From the NCBI GenBank assembly GCA_022113835.1, contig JAILWY010000001.1, forward strand, positions 10,656,501-10,720,500: a stretch of DNA of 64,000 nucleotides, given 5' to 3'. The notes under the pieces are model-generated. The model had not been told where the DNA came from. It ran no database searches and saw only the letters and a program-made list of their open reading frames with translations. The translations under genes and the position numbers were made by a program. The DNA is from Atopsyche davidsoni. Its lineage: Eukaryota; Arthropoda; Insecta; Trichoptera; Hydrobiosidae. Position 1 is the stretch's first letter. Each line of letters opens with the position of its first letter. Shown piece by piece: positions 61,123 through 64,000 of the stretch.

Positions 61123-63710
61123 GTTTAAACGGCTTGTTTGATGTCAAAACTACGATACTAAACCTGCATTATCAAAAACAATAATTCCCTTAAAGTTTTA
61201 AAAATTAATGATATTTACATAATTACCAGTTATGAGAAACTTGTAAAAAAAGTTAATTTAGGAAAAATACCACATCAAAAATAATGTCAATATACAGCAT
61301 CATATGGCTATAATATTTATTCAAAATCTCCTCTATAAAAAAACAATAATTTTGGATAAAATGACCTGATCTTGTAACTCCACGCTTCTTAATAGCCTAG
61401 GTATTTATTAACAATAGTATTTTCGTTATTATTATAATAACCATAATTGTATGAGCCACAAAAATTGAATATATTATAAAAATTTATTCACAAAAAAAAA
61501 TTTGTACAATAACAAAACCTTACATCATCAGTATATTTTCTTATTATTTTCTCATGTAAAGATTAAAATATATTAAGGAAAGTGAGGTTAACTTCGTCAC
61601 TTTTGCTGTGAAACTTTTACAATCATTATTTTTTATGTTCGCAATTATGAACCCAATTTTCATCGATCCCATAATTTTGGTTTCCGGTTCTACGAGAACT
61701 GTCAACGCCAATTTCACTAAGCTTATTAAAATTAATTTATGCATATATTGATTAAAATTTTTCGATAACTTTCTCATAGCGTAACCGAATGTCAGAAGTC
61801 GGAAAAATTATAATCGTAAGACTTTATTATGGGAAGTTCTACATTATTCTCTATGCATGGCATGACTGAGAAGCACTACCAGAGAACAAGTCAGCAAGTA
61901 CCTGGAAAGTCGTGTAATTTTGATTTCCCGTGAAGCCTTCGGGGCATATTCGGCATCTGTGTAAAATAATTTACAATTATTTTAATACCCCCAGTGTGTG
62001 TCCAGGCGTAGACCATCATGTTAAAGTATCATATTGAAAATAATATCATAATTTGGCACCTTGATTTTAATTGAGTTGTGCAAAAGGAGTCAGTACCTTT
62101 CCTAAAGGATAAGCGACAATTTACTTCACGTATGACGGACGTCCTTCTTAAAGGAATTTGGCTTAACCTGTTACTGATCATATCTTTATTTATATTTTTA
62201 ACTACAGAAAAAAAAAATACTACAAATTAAAAACTAATAACTATTTTATAAATGCATTTTAAATAAAAAGAGATGCCTGTAGTTTAAATATAATACCAGC
62301 TGGCCTTTTTTTCAGAAAAAGTATGATATCACATTTTGGCGTTAAGCATACTCATAGGTGAATTGTTAATACATGAATAAACGTTTGTACTGACATATAA
62401 AATGAGTCTATAGAACGACTAAATATCATTAAAAAAATAAAAAAATAGTTTTTTGGGGTCCAATAAAAGGTAATAGGTTGAATCATTCGATTTCACGAAC
62501 CTGGCGAGCCAGGGTTCGCATCTCGTACCTTTTGACGAATTCTTGGTCGTTCGGCTATCCTTTATCAGCTGCCGGTGAGGTAACCAGGGTAGGTGACATG
62601 GCGCGTGCAGGAGACGTACGGTTAATCATGCATAAAAATGGTTTGACAGGTTAATTTCAATAATAAATTGTTATGGTCCGACCGAAGTGGGCCACTCCAA
62701 TTACACGCGGATACCAAATTAATTGTATAGTAATGATTCTCCATAGGGCTGTCAAGACCATCTCAATATTATCATTGCATCCCAAATTTTGTACAATTTA
62801 ATTTTATTAATGTGTTCACTGAGTTTTATTGTAATAAATTGTGATTTTATTTATCGTATCAATGTGATATTTTTGGTTTTAGCTTTTTATTGAGGTTTGT
62901 ACTGATTAACTGTTTGTAAATATCATACAACGCTTGCAATAGTAAGGCGTCTAAACACAGTATCATGAACATATGAGTTTATTAATTTAAATCTTTGGAT
63001 AACACTACAAATAAAATAAAAATAAATTTTATAAAAAACTTTAAAACCATTAAACAAAAGTTAAATTTGAAAACATAAACAAATCATGAATAGCCAAATG
63101 ACTTGGAAACTACATCCATATCGACTTCTTCGTGGATCATAAGACTTTTTTAAGACTGCCAAGCCCCTGTAAAGCGAAAAGGAACATTAAGAAAAAAATA
63201 TAATTTCGACTATTCACATTTATTTTTAAAAGATGGAGAGTTACAAATGAACCTAGTTTGTTGTGGATACCTTTTATATTAGTTAAGACGGAGTTGTAAC
63301 GGAAGAGCATGCTGGTATAATACATGAAGGTACAAGGGGTGCATTAAAATGACTTCGAACTGTATTGTGCGCCTGCCTCCTACCAGAGCTACTCGAATAA
63401 CTCGTGACGGTAGCGTCAGACTTATCGGAGGCTCTCACGGACTACCATAAATAAAGTAAGGTTGCTTTTAATATATATTTTCACACTTAAACAAATATTT
63501 CTTTCTACTAGGCTTACTTACTTATTAAACTTATGCAATTATTGTATACTAAAAATTGATAAGAGACAACGTTTTATTAACAGAAAACACAGAAGAACAT
63601 CCAACACGTATTTAGGTAATACAGAGAGCAAAACCCTGCTATTTATTTAATTATTTTTTTAAACAAATACTTTCACAAACTCTACACATTTTAGAAGGAA
63701 GCTTTAAAGT
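61123..63710. other. AT-rich intergenic sequence with one GC-richer block
   Basis: No gene is supported. The block at about 62480-62720 includes GAGCCAGGGTTCGCATCTCG, which has a weak resemblance to a tRNA T-arm/B box, but no matching A box or stems were found. A smaller GC-richer stretch lies at about 63350-63450. Confidence 0.5.
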
Positions 63711-63900
63711 ACTGTTTCGCTCGGTGCTGTTGCCTCATTACTGAGGAACGTGACCGTTCCGATCGACAAATGTATATTGGGCTACAAGGGATATCCATCC
63801 GTGTCCGCCCTCAGCTGCCTGCACGGTGGAGAAGAGACTGCCGACATGGCCATCTTGACTTAATCAATCGATCCCACAGGTGATCTTCTTCTTTCTCTTT
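63711..63900. other. GC-richer, repeat-like segment of unknown nature
   Basis: A GC-rich stretch with sharp edges near the window end; it reads open in short frames only. Its composition resembles the conserved part of a dispersed repeat or a small exon, but no family was recognised. A CAGGTG E-box lies near its end (about 63879-63884). Confidence 0.3.
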
Positions 63901-64000
63901 ATCCCAATCAACACCACAACCCAAAAAAATCATCAAAAGTAAAGTTTGAATTATATTTAGTTGCATAGACCTTTTTAATAGACAATATATAGCTCTTTTT

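Noticed and set aside
62500..62525. tRNA or SINE B box
   Set aside because: GGTTCGCATCT is only a partial match, and no A box or cloverleaf could be found.

Overview
This window looks like nuclear DNA of an insect, most likely a moth or butterfly (Lepidoptera). It is very AT-rich and nearly gene-free. It holds a TTAGG-type repeat, short Helitron copies, many microsatellites and small inverted-repeat elements. One confident protein gene is present: an achaete-scute family bHLH proneural transcription factor of 248 residues on the minus strand (22410-23156). A single proneural gene inside tens of kilobases of non-coding DNA fits an achaete-scute complex, where large intergenic regions carry cis-regulatory modules. 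The order assignment is inference; no species marker was seen.

Layout. 1-5.6 kb: AT-rich desert. 5.6-6.1 kb: first copy of an unusual fold-back retroposon with a tRNA-like core (FB-tRL). 6.1-12.4 kb: desert with GC-richer islands. 12.4-14.34 kb: a second, much larger FB-tRL copy, built of near-identical 397-bp units arranged as a giant palindrome. 14.3-18 kb: desert. 18.02 kb: telomere-like (TTAGG)5 tract beside a GC-rich block. 18.3-22 kb: desert. 22-23.3 kb: the proneural gene, with a probable 106-bp intron in its 3' UTR, a TATA-less initiator-type start and two N-box-like repressor sites. 23.8-24.15 kb: a GC-rich upstream block with four E-boxes, a plausible autoregulatory module. 24-41.5 kb: desert with GC-richer islands and one Helitron (29.9 kb). 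41.5-44.0 kb: a MITE with nested palindromes, two CpG-rich islands, a 159-bp tandem duplication and a second Helitron. 44.5-53.3 kb: islands, a second MITE, a 9-bp minisatellite and a decayed non-LTR reverse-transcriptase tail. 53.3-60.4 kb: desert. 60.4-61.1 kb: a perfect 23-bp hairpin and the third FB-tRL copy. The rest is desert ending in a GC-richer, repeat-like stretch.

The most interesting signal is the FB-tRL family. Three diverged copies are each flanked by exact 12-17 bp direct repeats, as target-primed retroposition would leave. Each begins with the reverse complement of its own downstream tRNA-like region and ends in a shared single-copy tail. The tRNA-like cores differ in sequence but keep D, anticodon, T and acceptor stems through compensating changes. 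The largest copy has expanded into head-to-head arrays. I know of no named family with this architecture, but a repeat-library search is needed to say whether it is new.

All conclusions come from reading the sequence; no database search, folding program or expression data was available.
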